DNA from: Apostichopus japonicus
Taxonomy: Eukaryota > Echinodermata > Holothuroidea > Aspidochirotida > Stichopodidae
Direction: 5' to 3'
Assembly (NCBI RefSeq): GCF_037975245.1
Contig: NC_092580.1
Span: 34,691,001 to 34,755,000 of the forward strand
Length of the DNA stretch: 64,000 nt
A program made the translations under genes and the position numbers. Under the pieces are notes generated by a model, which saw nothing but the letters and a program-made list of their open reading frames with translations, ran no database searches and was not told the origin of the DNA. This document shows positions 62,950 through 64,000 of the stretch, one piece after another; position 1 is the first letter of the stretch, and each line of letters begins with the position of its first letter.

Positions 62950-63800
62950 GAAAAGAACATGTGCTTTGGATGACCTTTGACTCTATCAATGTTATCAATC
63001 ATGCAAATAGTGATATGAACAGAGTCCCAAAGCTTCAGCCCACAAGAGGCAAATACTCCAGTGCCAAATTTGGTTCATACCTACAGTATGGTACAAAACG
63101 TAACAGGGTAGCCAGGCACAGAAACAATAATAAGGTTCTTAAGGTAATCAGAAGCAGCATTGTGAACACATTTACGTACAAACAGTAAGATTTGAAAGTA
63201 ACTATGATCTTTCACAGGGTTCCAGTGCAACTCTATAAAGATGGTAGAAATATCATCCCATCTTCCACAGTGAAAATATCTCTGGCAGCTCTATTCTGTG
63301 GAGATTGGAGTTTTATAATGAGACTAGCATAGATACCGTAGTACAGAGAGTTGCACATTTCAAATTTGATTAATAAAAGTGAAGTTATTAGTTTTCATTA
63401 GATCACCAGGAAGAAAAGTCTTAACCTTTGAAATATAACATTATCCTGAAACAAGTGGAAATGGTGATTTTAACCTGTTGATTTAAAGAGAGGTTATGAT
63501 CAATTAGAGCACTAAGGTGCAATTACCGAAGTGAATGCAGTAGCATTAACACCATGGATCCCCACCCAACCAAGGAACATAACTTCGGTTTTTCAGGGTT
63601 TAGTTTAAGAAAGAAGTGACACATCCAACCCTCGAAAGCATGAAGGAAAGACAAAATATCAGACATGCAGACAGAAAATTGACTTTGAAAAGGGAATTGT
63701 TTGTAAATCTGATGGTTATCAGCAAACCCTGCCACTTTAAATTCTGTGTTACGTACAATAGAGTAGAAGGATTGGAGATAGATAAGGAGTTAAGGTGATC
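62950..63800 (-). mobile_element. Degenerate non-LTR retrotransposon (CR1/L2/Jockey-type), reverse-transcriptase 3' part
   Basis: On the - strand, 63523-63780 encodes a segment with VAGFADNHQIYKQF (the Y/FADD catalytic box, here FADN, so one catalytic Asp is replaced) followed by FLKLNPEKPKL, a standard RT landmark. Further 3' (about 63200-63330), broken frames give QSPQNRAARDIF and CVHNAASDYL, which match the RT thumb region of the same LINE class. Frameshifts and stops make it inactive. Confidence 0.7.
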
Positions 63801-64000
63801 CTAACACCTAGTATACTTCATCATGATAAATATCATTCATGAAGTGCGAAAACTATTCCTCAAAGTGAATGTAAGCAGCTGCTGTAAGGCCACTGATTGC
63901 TAAGCAATGCTAACCATGCATTCTTCCCATCACTACCTCAGATTCAATTGTGTCATCAAAGCCTCAATGCATTTTTTTCATCTCATGTTTTGGAGTTTAA

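Noticed and set aside
62961-63188. 75-codon + strand frame near the right edge considered as a terminal exon of the ANKRD26-like gene
   Set aside because: No coiled-coil character, no acceptor in the needed phase, and it overlaps the antisense LINE relic.

Overview
This is a nuclear genome window from an animal. The genes are intron-rich, the DNA is AT-rich, and the introns are packed with minisatellites, DNA-transposon relics and non-LTR retrotransposon relics. Protein content (a CNBP-type zinc-knuckle gene beside an ANKRD26-like ankyrin/coiled-coil gene) and the style of the dispersed repeats suggest a marine invertebrate, most likely a deuterostome such as an echinoderm. The sequence alone does not prove the taxon.

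Layout. (1) 1-4406: flank or 5' intron of CNBP, with a dispersed DR1-containing repeat (507-1090) and an element with inverted termini (2648-3528). (2) 4407-9173: the last four coding exons of a CNBP-like gene on the + strand, encoding seven CCHC zinc knuckles; its 5' exon or exons were not found. (3) 9174-16263: 3' UTR and intergenic DNA with dispersed repeats, a tRNA-like SINE on the - strand, a degenerate short-period repeat and a small helix-turn-helix-like open frame. (4) 16279-58789: at least 43 coding exons of an ANKRD26-like gene on the + strand, encoding at least 2,124 residues: six ankyrin repeats, an acidic low-complexity middle, one 2.1-kb coiled-coil exon with 24-residue repeats, and a long C-terminal coiled coil split over many short exons. 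The reading frame is continuous through every junction I placed. The gene runs off the right edge. (5) 58790-64000: a large intron with a non-autonomous hAT-like element (59894-61615, with an 8-bp target duplication and a paralogous empty site) and a degenerate LINE on the - strand.

The most striking feature is in the ANKRD26-like gene. About fifteen of its introns carry tandem arrays (20 to 157 bp units), and several begin exactly at an exon edge, so that the exon end and its splice site are part of the repeated unit. One array (37689-38345) makes four extra copies of a 54-nt exon with acceptor and donor sites and a frame-preserving length. Another (54583-55848) repeats a splice donor 19 times at 63-bp spacing in an open frame continuous with the upstream exon. 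This is a possible source of protein length variation in a coiled-coil protein, to be tested with transcripts.
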